This document shows, piece after piece, positions 1 to 7,911 of a DNA stretch of 18,756 bases. The DNA is from Candidatus Ideonella esbjergensis (GTDB lineage Bacteria; Pseudomonadota; Gammaproteobacteria; Burkholderiales; Burkholderiaceae_C), in the NCBI GenBank assembly GCA_016710065.1, contig JADJLP010000005.1:1-18756 (forward strand), in the 5' to 3' direction. The notes below the pieces were generated by a model. It saw only the letters and a list, made by a program, of their open reading frames with translations, was not told the DNA's origin and did no database searches. The translations under genes and the position numbers were made by a program. Every line of letters starts with the position of its first letter. Position 1 is the first letter of the stretch.

Positions 1-381
1 CAGGCCGGTGGCCACGAAGGACATAGCATGGGGTGAAGAGAAGATCGTGCGCAGCAGGCCCTCGCCCCTCACCTTCTGGTCGATGAACACCGCCAGCAGG
101 AAGCCGATGACCATGCAGGCCGCGATGAACAGCAGGCCGTAGATGGCGAGGTTGCCCAGAGAGTGCAGCCAGCGGTCGTTGTCGAACAGCCGCTCGTACT
201 GGGCCAGGCCCACAAAATCATCTTGCGGAAAGGTGCGCGCGCTCGACAGCGACACCCGCAGCGACCACAGCGCCGTGCCCAGGTAGCCCACCAGCACAGT
301 GAGCGCCATGGGCAGCAGGGCGCCCCAGGGCACCAGGCGCTTCCAGCTCGCTTTGGCGGGTAACTTCTTCGCCAGGGGCAT
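1..381 (-). CDS. Sugar ABC transporter permease, MalF type (partial, C-terminus beyond left edge)
   Basis: This is the first 127 residues of an inner-membrane permease of the binding-protein-dependent sugar ABC family. It starts at ATG 379-381, two bases after the stop of the sugar-binding protein gene (TGA at 384-386), so translation is probably coupled. Visible features are a first membrane segment around residues 18-38 (rich in L, V and G), a periplasmic loop containing FVGLAQYERLF, a second hydrophobic segment around residues 78-97, and the family stretch DQKVRGEGLLRTIF. The EAA loop lies outside the window. It is a clear paralogue of the permease at 12008-12865, which has DQKVR...GLLRTIYLYP at the same place. 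Here the stretch reads TIFSSPHAMSFVATG where relatives usually have FLYP, so the extreme left edge may contain sequence errors. Family assignment is firm; glucose or beta-glucoside as substrate is inferred from the neighbours. Confidence 0.88.
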   Translation of the reverse strand, partial: MPLAKKLPAKASWKRLVPWGALLPMALTVLVGYLGTALWSLRVSLSSARTFPQDDFVGLAQYERLFDNDRWLHSLGNLAIYGLLFIAACMVIGFLLAVFIDQKVRGEGLLRTIFSSPHAMSFVATGL

Positions 382-383
382 GC

Positions 384-1637
384 TCAGTTCTTCAGCGCCG
401 AGGCGATGTCCTTTTGCACCTTCTCGACCGGCATGTTGCGGTTCCAGTAGGCGGTGAGGATGTCGGCCAGCGCGCCGTTCTGATCGGGCGTGAGGTAGAT
501 CTCGCCGTTGCCCAGATGGCGGGTCTTGTCCTTCATGATGCTGATGCCTTGCTGGGCGCAGACATCCATCTTCGATGCGTCCACATCGGTGCGGATGGGG
601 ATGGAGCCCTTCTTGCTGTTGAACGCCACCTGCACCGCCGGGGTGGTCACCACGCTGGCCAGCAGCTTCTGCGCCTTGATGGCGTCGGGCTTGTCGGTCT
701 TGGGGAACACCAGCACGTCGCCCTGGATGATGTAGGGCGCGTTGGCACCGAAGCCGGCGATGCAGCCGTAGTCCTTGCCCGCCACCTGGCCGGCCAGCGA
801 GAACTCGCCCTTGGCCCAGTCACCCATGATCTGCACACCGGCCTTGCCGGCGATCAGCATGGCCGTGGCGTCGTTCCAGTTGCGGCCGGGCGAGCCTTTG
901 TCCACATAGCCCTGCAGCCGTTTGAAGGTGAGCAAGACGTTCTTGAAGGCCTCGGACTGGATGGCATTGCGGTCGCGGTCGCGCAGCACCTTCAAATACA
1001 GCTCGCGCCCGCCCACGTTGGTGAGCACCGCCGTGAACACGGTGTTGTCCTGCCAAGGTTGGCCGCCATGGGCCAGCGGCACCAGGCCGGCGGCCCTGAG
1101 CTTGTCGAGCGCAGCGAACAGCTCGTCCATGGTCTTGGGCTCGGTGGCAATGCCCGCCTTCTTGAACGCGGCCTTGGAAGTCCAGATCCAGGCCGGCATG
1201 TGGATGTTCACCGGCACCGCGTAGTAGTGGCCCTTGACCCTGATGACGTTCAGCACCGTCTCGGGCAGGAACTTGTCCCAGCCATCGCGCGCCGCCACGT
1301 CGTCGAGGTTGTTGAGCATGCCCTGGTCGACGATGTCGAGGAACTGCTTGGAGGTGTTGAACTGCGCCGCCGTGGGCGGGTTGCCGCCCACGATGCGGTT
1401 GATGGCCACGGCACGGGCTTGCTCGCCCAGCGCCACCGCCATGTCCACCCACTGGCCGCCTTGGGCGCGGTAGGCATCGGCCAGGGTCTTGACCGCCGCC
1501 GATTCGCCGCCAGAGGTCCACCAGTGGATCACCTCGGCGCGTGGGCCGCTTGGGGTGGACACCTGCGCCAGCGCGGGCAGCGCCAACAGGCCGGCGGCCA
1601 GTGCCAGCAGGGTCTTGCGGCAGGCGTTGCTCAACAT
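384..1637 (-). CDS. Periplasmic sugar-binding protein of ABC transporter (SBP_bac_1, glucose type)
   Basis: A 417-residue solute-binding protein that captures a sugar in the periplasm for the permease downstream. I start it at ATG 1635-1637, not at an upstream in-frame ATG, because it begins a clean signal peptide (MLSNACRKTLLALAAGLLALP, cleavage near ALAQ-V, residues 1-25) and a GAGG Shine-Dalgarno overlaps the stop codon of the beta-glucosidase gene. Features of the glucose/mannose-binding subfamily include VIHWWTSGGE near the mature N-terminus, a lobe-2 stretch with PLAHGGQPWQDN, GRNWNDATAMLIAGKAG, and IMGDWAKGEF. There is no lipobox cysteine, so it should be soluble. Length fits the family (about 410-430 residues). 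It is paralogous to the damaged copy at 10973-12006 and shows what that copy lacks. Substrate is inferred: glucose or a beta-glucoside, given the adjacent GH1 enzyme. Confidence 0.93.
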   Translation of the reverse strand: MLSNACRKTLLALAAGLLALPALAQVSTPSGPRAEVIHWWTSGGESAAVKTLADAYRAQGGQWVDMAVALGEQARAVAINRIVGGNPPTAAQFNTSKQFLDIVDQGMLNNLDDVAARDGWDKFLPETVLNVIRVKGHYYAVPVNIHMPAWIWTSKAAFKKAGIATEPKTMDELFAALDKLRAAGLVPLAHGGQPWQDNTVFTAVLTNVGGRELYLKVLRDRDRNAIQSEAFKNVLLTFKRLQGYVDKGSPGRNWNDATAMLIAGKAGVQIMGDWAKGEFSLAGQVAGKDYGCIAGFGANAPYIIQGDVLVFPKTDKPDAIKAQKLLASVVTTPAVQVAFNSKKGSIPIRTDVDASKMDVCAQQGISIMKDKTRHLGNGEIYLTPDQNGALADILTAYWNRNMPVEKVQKDIASALKN

Positions 1638-1645
1638 CGCAGACC

Positions 1646-3025
1646 TCAGCCTTTCAGGAAGTTGGTATACCAGTGGCCGCTGGCCTTGAGCGTGCGCTTT
1701 TGCGTGGCGTAGTCCACCCAGGCCAGGCCGAAACGGCGGATGTAGCCCTCGGCCCACTCGAAGTTGTCCAGCAGGCTCCAATAGAAATAGCCCTTGAGCG
1801 GCACGCCCAGGGCCATGGCCTGCTTGGCAGCATCCAGGTGCCGTACCAAATAGCTCACGCGCTGGGCGTCGTTCACCGTGCCGTCGGGCAGCAGGGTGTC
1901 GTCCCAGGTGGAGCCGTTCTCGGTGAGGTAGATGTCACCGGGCGCGTAGTCGCGGTGCACGCGGGCCAGCAGGGTTGTCATGCCCTCGGGCGACACCTCC
2001 CAGCCAAAGGCGGTGCGCTCCACACCGTGCGACTCCACCACCTTGCTCTGGGTCACGCCCTGGCCCGGGGCGTCGGCCACGGTTTCGGGGAAGTAGTAAT
2101 TCACGCCCAAAAAATCGGCCCGGGTGGCGATGGCTTCCAGGTCGCCCGCCTGCACCTGGGGCGCCAAGGGGCCCAGCATCTGCAACACGTCGGCCGGGTA
2201 ACCGCGGCCATAGAGCGGGTCCAGGAACCAGCGGTTGCGCGTGCCGTCGTGGCGATAAGCCGCGGCCACGTCGGCCAGGCTCTGCGTGGCCGGGGCAATG
2301 GGGTGCAGGCTGAGCGTGATGCCCACCTTGGCATCGGCCACGTTGCGCTTGATCAGCGGAATGGCCTGGCCGTGCGAGAGCAGCAGGTGGTGGCAGACCT
2401 GCAGCGCGGTGGCGTGGTCGCGGATGCCCGGCGCATGGCAGCCTTCGGCGTGGCCCAGAAAGGCCGAGCAGAAGGGCTCGTTGTGGGTGATCCAGTGCTT
2501 CACCCGGTCGCCCAGATGGCGGGTGACGGCGTCGGTGTAGGCCAGGTAGGCGGCCACGGTGTCGCGGTTCACCCAGCCGCCCTGGTCTTGCAGGGACTGC
2601 GGCAGATCCCAGTGGTAGAGCGTGGCCCAGGGCTGCAGGCCGCGCTCCAGCATGCCGTCCACCAGGCGCGAGTAGAAATCCAGCCCCTGGGCATTGGGCT
2701 GGGCGCCCACACCCTGCGGGAAGATGCGTGGCCAAGCGATGGAGAACCGGTAGGCGTTGACCCCCAGGCCTTTGGCCATGTCCATGTCTTCCGGCCAGCG
2801 GTGATAGTGGTCGCAGGCCACATCGCCGTTCGAGCCGTCGCGGACCTTGCCCGGCGTAGCGCAGAAGCGATCCCAGATGGATTCGCCGCGGCCGCCTTCG
2901 TGCGCACCGCCCTCGATCTGGAACGAGGAGGTGGAGCAGCCCCAGCGGAAATCGGCGGGGAAATGGCTGCGCTGCACGTCGGTGAGATTGACAGCGGTAT
3001 GGGTGTGTGCAGGCTGGAGCGTCAT
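1646..3025 (-). CDS. GH1 beta-glucosidase, cytoplasmic
   Basis: A 459-residue glycoside hydrolase family 1 retaining beta-glucosidase. It should cleave beta-glucosides such as cellobiose or aryl-glucosides after import. The (beta/alpha)8 barrel motifs appear in order: SSFQIEG with the glucose-binding glutamine (Q36), RFSIAWPRIFP (94-103), LYHWDLP (136-142), the acid/base motif THNEP with E183, the nucleophile motif LTENG with E369, and NFEWAEGY (421-428) for substrate contacts. No signal peptide is visible, so it acts in the cytoplasm. The length is normal. The start at ATG 3023-3025 gives a sensible N-terminus, but no good Shine-Dalgarno is visible; an ATG five bases upstream leads to an immediate stop. 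The gene ends 8 bases before the binding-protein gene, which indicates one operon with the ABC transporter. Exact substrate cannot be told from sequence alone. Confidence 0.95.
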   Translation of the reverse strand: MTLQPAHTHTAVNLTDVQRSHFPADFRWGCSTSSFQIEGGAHEGGRGESIWDRFCATPGKVRDGSNGDVACDHYHRWPEDMDMAKGLGVNAYRFSIAWPRIFPQGVGAQPNAQGLDFYSRLVDGMLERGLQPWATLYHWDLPQSLQDQGGWVNRDTVAAYLAYTDAVTRHLGDRVKHWITHNEPFCSAFLGHAEGCHAPGIRDHATALQVCHHLLLSHGQAIPLIKRNVADAKVGITLSLHPIAPATQSLADVAAAYRHDGTRNRWFLDPLYGRGYPADVLQMLGPLAPQVQAGDLEAIATRADFLGVNYYFPETVADAPGQGVTQSKVVESHGVERTAFGWEVSPEGMTTLLARVHRDYAPGDIYLTENGSTWDDTLLPDGTVNDAQRVSYLVRHLDAAKQAMALGVPLKGYFYWSLLDNFEWAEGYIRRFGLAWVDYATQKRTLKASGHWYTNFLKG

Positions 3026-3052
3026 GGCATGGGGGCTTGGTGAGGCTTGGAG

Positions 3053-3075
3053 GTCAGGGCGTCGGCGTCCCTGAC
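3053..3075. promoter_or_regulatory. Perfect 7-bp-stem hairpin between halogenase and GH1 genes
   Basis: The arms GTCAGGG (3053-3059) and CCCTGAC (3069-3075) flank a 9-base loop, 28 bases upstream of the GH1 start. No T-run follows on the minus strand, so it is not an intrinsic terminator. It could be a processing or stability hairpin in a halogenase-GH1 transcript, or a DNA-binding site. Role unknown. Confidence 0.35.
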
Positions 3076-3109
3076 GGCGCCGGCGACGAGGTGAATGTGG
3101 GCGGATGAT

Positions 3110-3123
3110 GTGTCCACGGACAC
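3110..3123. promoter_or_regulatory. Inverted repeat GTGTCC-N2-GGACAC upstream of GH1
   Basis: A perfect 6-bp inverted repeat with a 2-base spacer lies in the 117-base gap between the halogenase stop (3143) and the GH1 start (3025). Compact palindromes of this size can be operators, but it resembles no site I can name. It could be chance in GC-rich DNA. Confidence 0.25.
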
Positions 3124-3142
3124 CACGCCTTGGCGCCGACGG

Positions 3143-4651
3143 TCACGCCGCAGCGCAATGGGACTTGATGTAATCGGCATGGGTGGGCATCGCGGCGACG
3201 CAGCGCTGCGTGACCGCCTCGATATCGTGGATGAAGGCGCTGAGTTCCTCGGCAGAAGCAAGCCCTGCCAGCGGGTGCCAGCCTTCAGGGATGCAGTGCT
3301 GACCCAGCAGAACCTGAACCCAACTCGATTCGGCAAAGAGCTGGATGAAGAGTTCGCGCAAGACCCGTCCGTTGCTGCGGAACAATGCCAGGCGTTGCGC
3401 GAGACTGTCTGGAATTTCCATCGTGCGGCAATAGTTCCAGAACGGCGAATCGCTGCGTTCGGTGACGTGGTAGTGCGTGATGATGAAGTCCCGAATGCCT
3501 TCGTATTCGAGTCGGGTTTCACGGTTGTAATGGTCGATATCCGCTTGTGAAAAGCCGAGATGCGGGAAGTTGGAAAGAATCCGCATCACCGCCGTTTGTA
3601 TCAGGTGGATGCTGGTCGATTCGAGTGGCTCCAGAAAGCCGCTGGCCAAGCCCACCGCCACGCAATTCTTCTTCCAAAAGGTCTTGCGTCGCCCTGTGAC
3701 GTACTTGATGAGTCGCGGCTCGCCCAAGGGCTTGCCGTCGAGATTGTTCATCAACACCGAGGCCGCTTCGTCGTCTGAGATGTAAGGGCTGCTGTAGACA
3801 TGCCCATTGCCGATGCGATGCTGCAGCGGAATGCGCCATTGCCAGCCCGAACGGTGCGCCGTCGAGCGCGTGAGCGGAATCAGCGGCTCGACCGACTCGC
3901 AGGGCACGGCGAGCGCACGGTCGCACGGAAGCCAGTGCCGCCAGTCCTCATAGCCCGCTTCGAGCGCACCCTCGATGAGCAGTGCGCGGGTGCCGGTGCA
4001 GTCGATGAAGAAATCGCCTGCGATGCGCTCACCGCTGTCCATCACCAGCGCGCGAATATGGCCGGCTTGCGGGTCGATATCGACCGAGGCGATCTTGCCC
4101 TCGGTGCGCCTAACGCCGCGTGCCTCGGCGTACTTGCGCAGATAGGCTGCGTACAACCTGGCATCGAAATGATAGGCACTGGACAAATCTGCCAGTGGCG
4201 AGCCCTGCATCTGCGGCTGAGCATTGACGTACTTCGCCGCGCGTGGCGCGCTGCAGTTCAATGAAAAGGCATCCAGATCGGCAACGCTGGCGGTAGCACG
4301 CTGCCTCAGCCAGTAATGGTGAAACGCCACCCCAGACAGGGGCGAACCGACCGGGCCGAAACCGTGGGTGTAGCGGTCGCCCATCCGCCCCCAGTTGACG
4401 AATTCAATACCGAGCTTGAAGCTGCCCTGGCAGTGCTTCAGGAAGTCGTTTTCGTCTATGCCAAGCAGTTCGTTGAAGACGCGAATATGCGGAATCGTGG
4501 CCTCACCCACGCCAACGATGCCGATCTCGTCCGACTCGACCAAATGAATCCGGCAGTTGCCCCCGAGAACCCGCGAAAACAGTGCCGCAGCCATCCAGCC
4601 CGCTGTGCCTCCGCCGGCGATGACAACGTCTCGAACATATTGAACGGTCAT
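3143..4651 (-). CDS. Flavin-dependent tryptophan halogenase family protein (PF04820)
   Basis: A 502-residue protein of the FADH2-dependent halogenase family. Visible residues match an active enzyme: the Rossmann FAD motif GGGTAGW (13-19), GVGEATIP (47-54), the catalytic lysine in SFKLGIEF (K79, as in PrnA and RebH), the signature WQWRIP (270-275) that blocks monooxygenase activity, and EPLESTSI with the conserved glutamate E344. I start it at ATG 4649-4651, preceded by a purine-rich AGAGA; an in-frame GTG at 4673-4675 has a poorer context. It lies downstream of a TonB-dependent receptor and upstream of a beta-glucosidase. Such TonB-linked paralogues are common in Caulobacterales, Xanthomonadales and Alteromonadales; BrvH and several Xanthomonas members halogenate indole-like compounds in vitro, but their natural substrates are uncertain. 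I see no flavin reductase gene here. Family is firm; substrate unknown. Confidence 0.93.
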   Translation of the reverse strand: MTVQYVRDVVIAGGGTAGWMAAALFSRVLGGNCRIHLVESDEIGIVGVGEATIPHIRVFNELLGIDENDFLKHCQGSFKLGIEFVNWGRMGDRYTHGFGPVGSPLSGVAFHHYWLRQRATASVADLDAFSLNCSAPRAAKYVNAQPQMQGSPLADLSSAYHFDARLYAAYLRKYAEARGVRRTEGKIASVDIDPQAGHIRALVMDSGERIAGDFFIDCTGTRALLIEGALEAGYEDWRHWLPCDRALAVPCESVEPLIPLTRSTAHRSGWQWRIPLQHRIGNGHVYSSPYISDDEAASVLMNNLDGKPLGEPRLIKYVTGRRKTFWKKNCVAVGLASGFLEPLESTSIHLIQTAVMRILSNFPHLGFSQADIDHYNRETRLEYEGIRDFIITHYHVTERSDSPFWNYCRTMEIPDSLAQRLALFRSNGRVLRELFIQLFAESSWVQVLLGQHCIPEGWHPLAGLASAEELSAFIHDIEAVTQRCVAAMPTHADYIKSHCAAA

Positions 4652-4706
4652 GGTGGATCTCTCAAAGGGGTGCACGCATCAACGAGACTCTGCCATCCAG
4701 CGCCCC

Positions 4707-4743
4707 AAAAAAGACAACGGCGAGTGAGGTCGCCGTTGTTTTT
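4707..4743 (-). terminator. Rho-independent terminator between TonB receptor and halogenase (bidirectional shape)
   Basis: A perfect 10-bp stem, ACAACGGCGA (4714-4723) with TCGCCGTTGT (4730-4739), closes a 6-base loop. Read on the minus strand it is followed by C and then six T (complement of 4707-4712), an excellent terminator 79 bases after the receptor stop. On the plus strand it is followed by TTTT (4740-4743). No gene on the plus strand needs it. Since no convincing promoter is visible between it and the halogenase start, it may act as a partial attenuator giving high receptor and lower downstream expression. Confidence 0.85.
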
Positions 4744-4821
4744 AATACCCGTTCCCACCGCCGCTCGGCCTGGCCTGAGGGAACAGGCGCACGCCGGAAA
4801 AACGGTGGTGAACTGCTGGAC

Positions 4822-7749
4822 TTAGAACTTGTAATTCACGCCGAACAGCATCTGGCGACCGAAGCGGTTGACAAACTTGGTGACCAGTTGATCAGGATCC
4901 GGCGTCGGGTTGCTTCCGCCCAGCCTATTGATCGACTGCATTTGCTGCGTGGCGCTATCGGTCAGGTTGTTCACCTGGAACAGCAGCGACAGGCCCTTGA
5001 ACTGACCTTGCTCGAAGGCATAGCCCAATTGCATGTCAACGACGTCGTCTGAATTGATCTTGGTCGTCACGTTCTGGAACGTCACGTTGCGGTAGACCGT
5101 GGTGAAGGGCGAACGGTGGCGCTGGCTGATGCGGGCCGAGAATCCGTTGCGCTCGTAGTAGGCGGTCAGGTTGTACGACTGTCCCGACATGCCCTCAGGT
5201 TTGACTTCGTTTCCGCTCTTGGTAAAGAGGCTGCTCTTGGCCTCCGTGGCATTGAACACCAGGCCAAAGCCGTCCAGCGACTTGCTGAAGAGGCCCCCGT
5301 CGATGGAGACCGTGGCCTCCGCCCCGCCCACCTCACCGCCCTTGCCGTTGGTTGGCACCGTGGTTTCACCAATCGGATTGGTAGGAATTGAGATCAAGTT
5401 GACGGGGTAGGCTGCCCCAGTGAAGTCACGATTCTCGGTCCCGTTGTAGACCCAGCTCTGAATCTTCTTGTAGTAGCCGGCCAGCGCCACATAGCTGCGC
5501 TTGTTGAAGTACTTTTCCAACGACAAGTCAAAGGCGGTCGCGCGCCACGGTTGCAAAGCCGGGTTGCCAGTGCTGCCGCCCTTCCAGCGGGCCGGAGCCG
5601 TTCCGCAACCGTCGGGCGCTTTGAAAGCAGAGTTCGGGCTGCCTTCGCAAATCACCGTGGGGTCGCCCACGCCAGCGCGCATGTCGTTGATGTTGGGGCG
5701 TGCCATTTGCTTGCCGATGCCCAAACGCACAGTGGCGTCATGCGGCAGGTCGAAGCGCAGGTTCATGCTGGGCAACAGGTCGTCGTACGTGGTGCCGCCG
5801 GACCGCGCAATCAGCTTCGCAGGGTCGGGATTGGCGGTGTTGCCCGTGTAGATCCAGCCCGAAGACGACTGATCGGTGTGCACATACTGCGCACCCAGAT
5901 TGCCGCTGACGGGAATGCCAGCCACTTCCGTATCGAGCTTGGCCATGGCATAGGCGGTGCTGACCTTCTCGCGCACGGTCGAGTCATCACCCGCCTTGCC
6001 CCAGAAGACGTTCTGCGGCACCAGAACACCGCTGTCGACCATGTTCTGCACGCTCAGGCGCGGCATGCCGCCCGATATACCGGCAAAGTCGAGGCCCACC
6101 AAGCCCAACACGGCGCTGTCTGGAATGGTGGATGTGTAGCGCCCACCGTTGTTGGTCAGGATGGTGGTGGGGTTGGCGATGTTCAGGCGATAGCGGTTCA
6201 TCTCCACCGCCTTGTCGCGCTGGGTGTGGTTGAACCCGAAGTCAATTTCGCTGAAGGCACCATCCAGCTTGCGCTTGGCCGTCAGGCGCAGGGTCTTCAT
6301 CTCGTCGGTGATGTGCGGCTTGTTGATGTTGCCGGCAAAACCAACGTCATCGCCCACCCAGTTCATTGGGTCACCAATGCGCAAGCCACCCGGTGCGAAC
6401 GAGGTGCCAGCACCCGGGCTGAGCTTGATCAGGTTGGTACCCACGGGATCGGCCACAAAGTCGAAGGCGCCCACGGTCCAATTGCCACCGGCGAATGGCG
6501 CGGCAAAGGTCTCCAGGTACTTCTCGTCGCGGGTGTCCTTGGAATAACTCAGGTCACCGCCCAGCTTCCATTTGTCGCCGAGGTTGTAGGTGGTGTTCCA
6601 GCCAATGGCCTTGATTTCGTCGGTGCGGCTGCCGTTGAAGCTCTGCAGCACGGTCTGGCTGTTGTTGCTGGTGCCGCTGGTCACGAAGGTGTTGCCGCCA
6701 ACGTCCGTGGTCTTGGCATTGGTCAGGAATGGCATCGTGGCGGGGCCGTTCCACAAGCCCCAGTTGCTCATCTCAAACTTGAAACCCTGACCCCCAGCGC
6801 TGAACTTGGAGTAGTACACATCCACCTGGCTGTGCAGATCCTTGTTCGGCTTGAACTCCACAACGGCCATCAGACCATCACGCTTGTTGGTCACGGAACC
6901 AGCCGTCACCTCCATGCCCATGGGCATGAGCGCGTTGCCACCACCGGTGGCCTTGGGCAAACCAACCACGGTGTTCGAACCCCAGTCATTCGCCGGTGCA
7001 GCCCAATCCCACATCTGGCTCTGGCGCACTTGGGTTGGGGTATCGAGATGGGCAAAACCCAGGGCCAAGCCGACGGTTCTGTCGGCAAACTGATCGATGT
7101 ACGAAGCGCTGAAACGCTTGCCGTACTTGCCGGCGACTCCGGCAATCGCCTCGCCATTGGAGTTGGATTCGCCACGCAGATTGACCGCAATCTGACGGCT
7201 GGAGATGGACAACGGCGCGACGGTGCGCAGATCCACGGTCCCGGCCAGACCCTGGCCAACCAGGCTGGCTGTCGGTGTCTTGTACACCACGGCCGCACTG
7301 AAGAGCTCGGACGGGAATTGATCGTATTCAACCGAGCGGTTGTCGCCCGAGCTGACCATTTCGCGACCGTTCAGCGTGGTGGTCGCAAACTGTGGCGGCA
7401 GGCCACGGATCGTGATCGACGATACGCGGCCATCTTGTCCGCGGATGCCGGCCACGCCGGGCAGTCGGGCCAAGGATTCAGCGATCGACACATCCGGCAG
7501 CTTGCCGATGTCTTCAGCCGTGACGGCCTCGACGATGGAATCGGCCTCCCTCTTGGTTTGGATTGCCGTTTCAATGGAACGGCGTATGCCAGTCACCACC
7601 ACCGTTTCGGTGGCTGGCGCAGCGGTCTGCGCTTGGGCGCCCCCCATTGCCAGCAGCAGCAGAGAGCAAGCCGCAGCCACTGGGCGTACCCGAAGCACGG
7701 TGTCGGGGAATTGCTGTCGTGAGCGGGACAGCTTGGCGTTGATCGTCAT
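4822..7749 (-). CDS. TonB-dependent receptor (Xanthomonas/Caulobacter carbohydrate-type, TIGR01782-like)
   Basis: A 975-residue outer-membrane receptor for energised uptake of a ligand across the outer membrane. The start at ATG 7747-7749 is supported by AGGAGA (7757-7762) seven bases upstream and by the signal peptide that follows (VRPVAAACSLLLLAMGGAQA, then Q). The mature N-terminus has a TonB-box-like ETVVVTGIRRS, then a plug with READSIVEAVTAEDIGKLPD, ESLARLPGVAG, SSITIRGLP and TTTLNGREM, hallmarks of the family found in sugar-uptake loci of Xanthomonas and Caulobacter. The remainder is beta-barrel, ending in FGVNYKF with a terminal phenylalanine as expected for BAM recognition. No N-terminal secretin/STN domain is seen. 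Neighbours (GH1, sugar ABC transporter) suggest an oligosaccharide or glycoside ligand; this is inference. It lies downstream of LacI-type operators and a paired-TTAA box. Codon use looks somewhat less GC-extreme than the GH1 gene. Confidence 0.94.
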   Translation of the reverse strand: MTINAKLSRSRQQFPDTVLRVRPVAAACSLLLLAMGGAQAQTAAPATETVVVTGIRRSIETAIQTKREADSIVEAVTAEDIGKLPDVSIAESLARLPGVAGIRGQDGRVSSITIRGLPPQFATTTLNGREMVSSGDNRSVEYDQFPSELFSAAVVYKTPTASLVGQGLAGTVDLRTVAPLSISSRQIAVNLRGESNSNGEAIAGVAGKYGKRFSASYIDQFADRTVGLALGFAHLDTPTQVRQSQMWDWAAPANDWGSNTVVGLPKATGGGNALMPMGMEVTAGSVTNKRDGLMAVVEFKPNKDLHSQVDVYYSKFSAGGQGFKFEMSNWGLWNGPATMPFLTNAKTTDVGGNTFVTSGTSNNSQTVLQSFNGSRTDEIKAIGWNTTYNLGDKWKLGGDLSYSKDTRDEKYLETFAAPFAGGNWTVGAFDFVADPVGTNLIKLSPGAGTSFAPGGLRIGDPMNWVGDDVGFAGNINKPHITDEMKTLRLTAKRKLDGAFSEIDFGFNHTQRDKAVEMNRYRLNIANPTTILTNNGGRYTSTIPDSAVLGLVGLDFAGISGGMPRLSVQNMVDSGVLVPQNVFWGKAGDDSTVREKVSTAYAMAKLDTEVAGIPVSGNLGAQYVHTDQSSSGWIYTGNTANPDPAKLIARSGGTTYDDLLPSMNLRFDLPHDATVRLGIGKQMARPNINDMRAGVGDPTVICEGSPNSAFKAPDGCGTAPARWKGGSTGNPALQPWRATAFDLSLEKYFNKRSYVALAGYYKKIQSWVYNGTENRDFTGAAYPVNLISIPTNPIGETTVPTNGKGGEVGGAEATVSIDGGLFSKSLDGFGLVFNATEAKSSLFTKSGNEVKPEGMSGQSYNLTAYYERNGFSARISQRHRSPFTTVYRNVTFQNVTTKINSDDVVDMQLGYAFEQGQFKGLSLLFQVNNLTDSATQQMQSINRLGGSNPTPDPDQLVTKFVNRFGRQMLFGVNYKF

Positions 7750-7864
7750 GGGTTTGTCTCCTGTGGCGCTGGGTCTGAACTTGGCCCGTCGCCGGCCTCT
7801 GAGGGCCGATGGCGATGCGGGATCGTGCTGATCAGCGGCGATTGTTAAGGCACCCCACAAGTAG

Positions 7865-7880
7865 TTAATCTATTGTTAAC
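7865..7880. promoter_or_regulatory. Paired TTAA box, candidate response-regulator site (site A)
   Basis: The sequence TTAATCTATTGTTAAC contains two TTAA cores whose starts are 11 bp apart, preceded by G so that GTTAA and TTAAC also form an inverted repeat. The 11-bp spacing is that of the PmrA/QseB-type box (HTTAAK-N5-HTTAAK), though the flanking bases match only in part. It sits 115 bp upstream of the TonB receptor start. The same TTAAT-N6-TTAAC pattern occurs at 10904-10919. Function is inferred. Confidence 0.45.
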
Positions 7881-7911
7881 CCTATATTTCAGCCTCCAAC
7901 CAACAATTTTC

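Noticed and set aside
414..1712. Long open frame on the plus strand (432 codons) opposite the sugar-binding protein gene
   Set aside because: Its residues are low-complexity (H, L, G, V, R rich) and match no family; it is the complement of a clear gene in GC-rich DNA. The same applies to 1541-3043 opposite GH1.
3553..4264. Plus-strand open frames within the halogenase gene
   Set aside because: They lie opposite conserved halogenase motifs and encode nothing recognisable.
4751..4784. GTTCCC ... GGGAAC inverted repeat beside the terminator
   Set aside because: Six-base arms with a loop of over 20 bases in GC-rich DNA; no reason to think it functional.
5551..7722. 723-codon open frame on the plus strand opposite the TonB receptor
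   Set aside because: No recognisable domain, biased composition, and no Shine-Dalgarno; a mirror of the receptor's codon pattern.
7872..7899. Candidate minus-strand promoter for the TonB receptor (TTGGAG, 16-base spacer, AACAAT)
   Set aside because: Only 3 of 6 and 4 of 6 consensus matches in an A/T-rich stretch; too weak to annotate.
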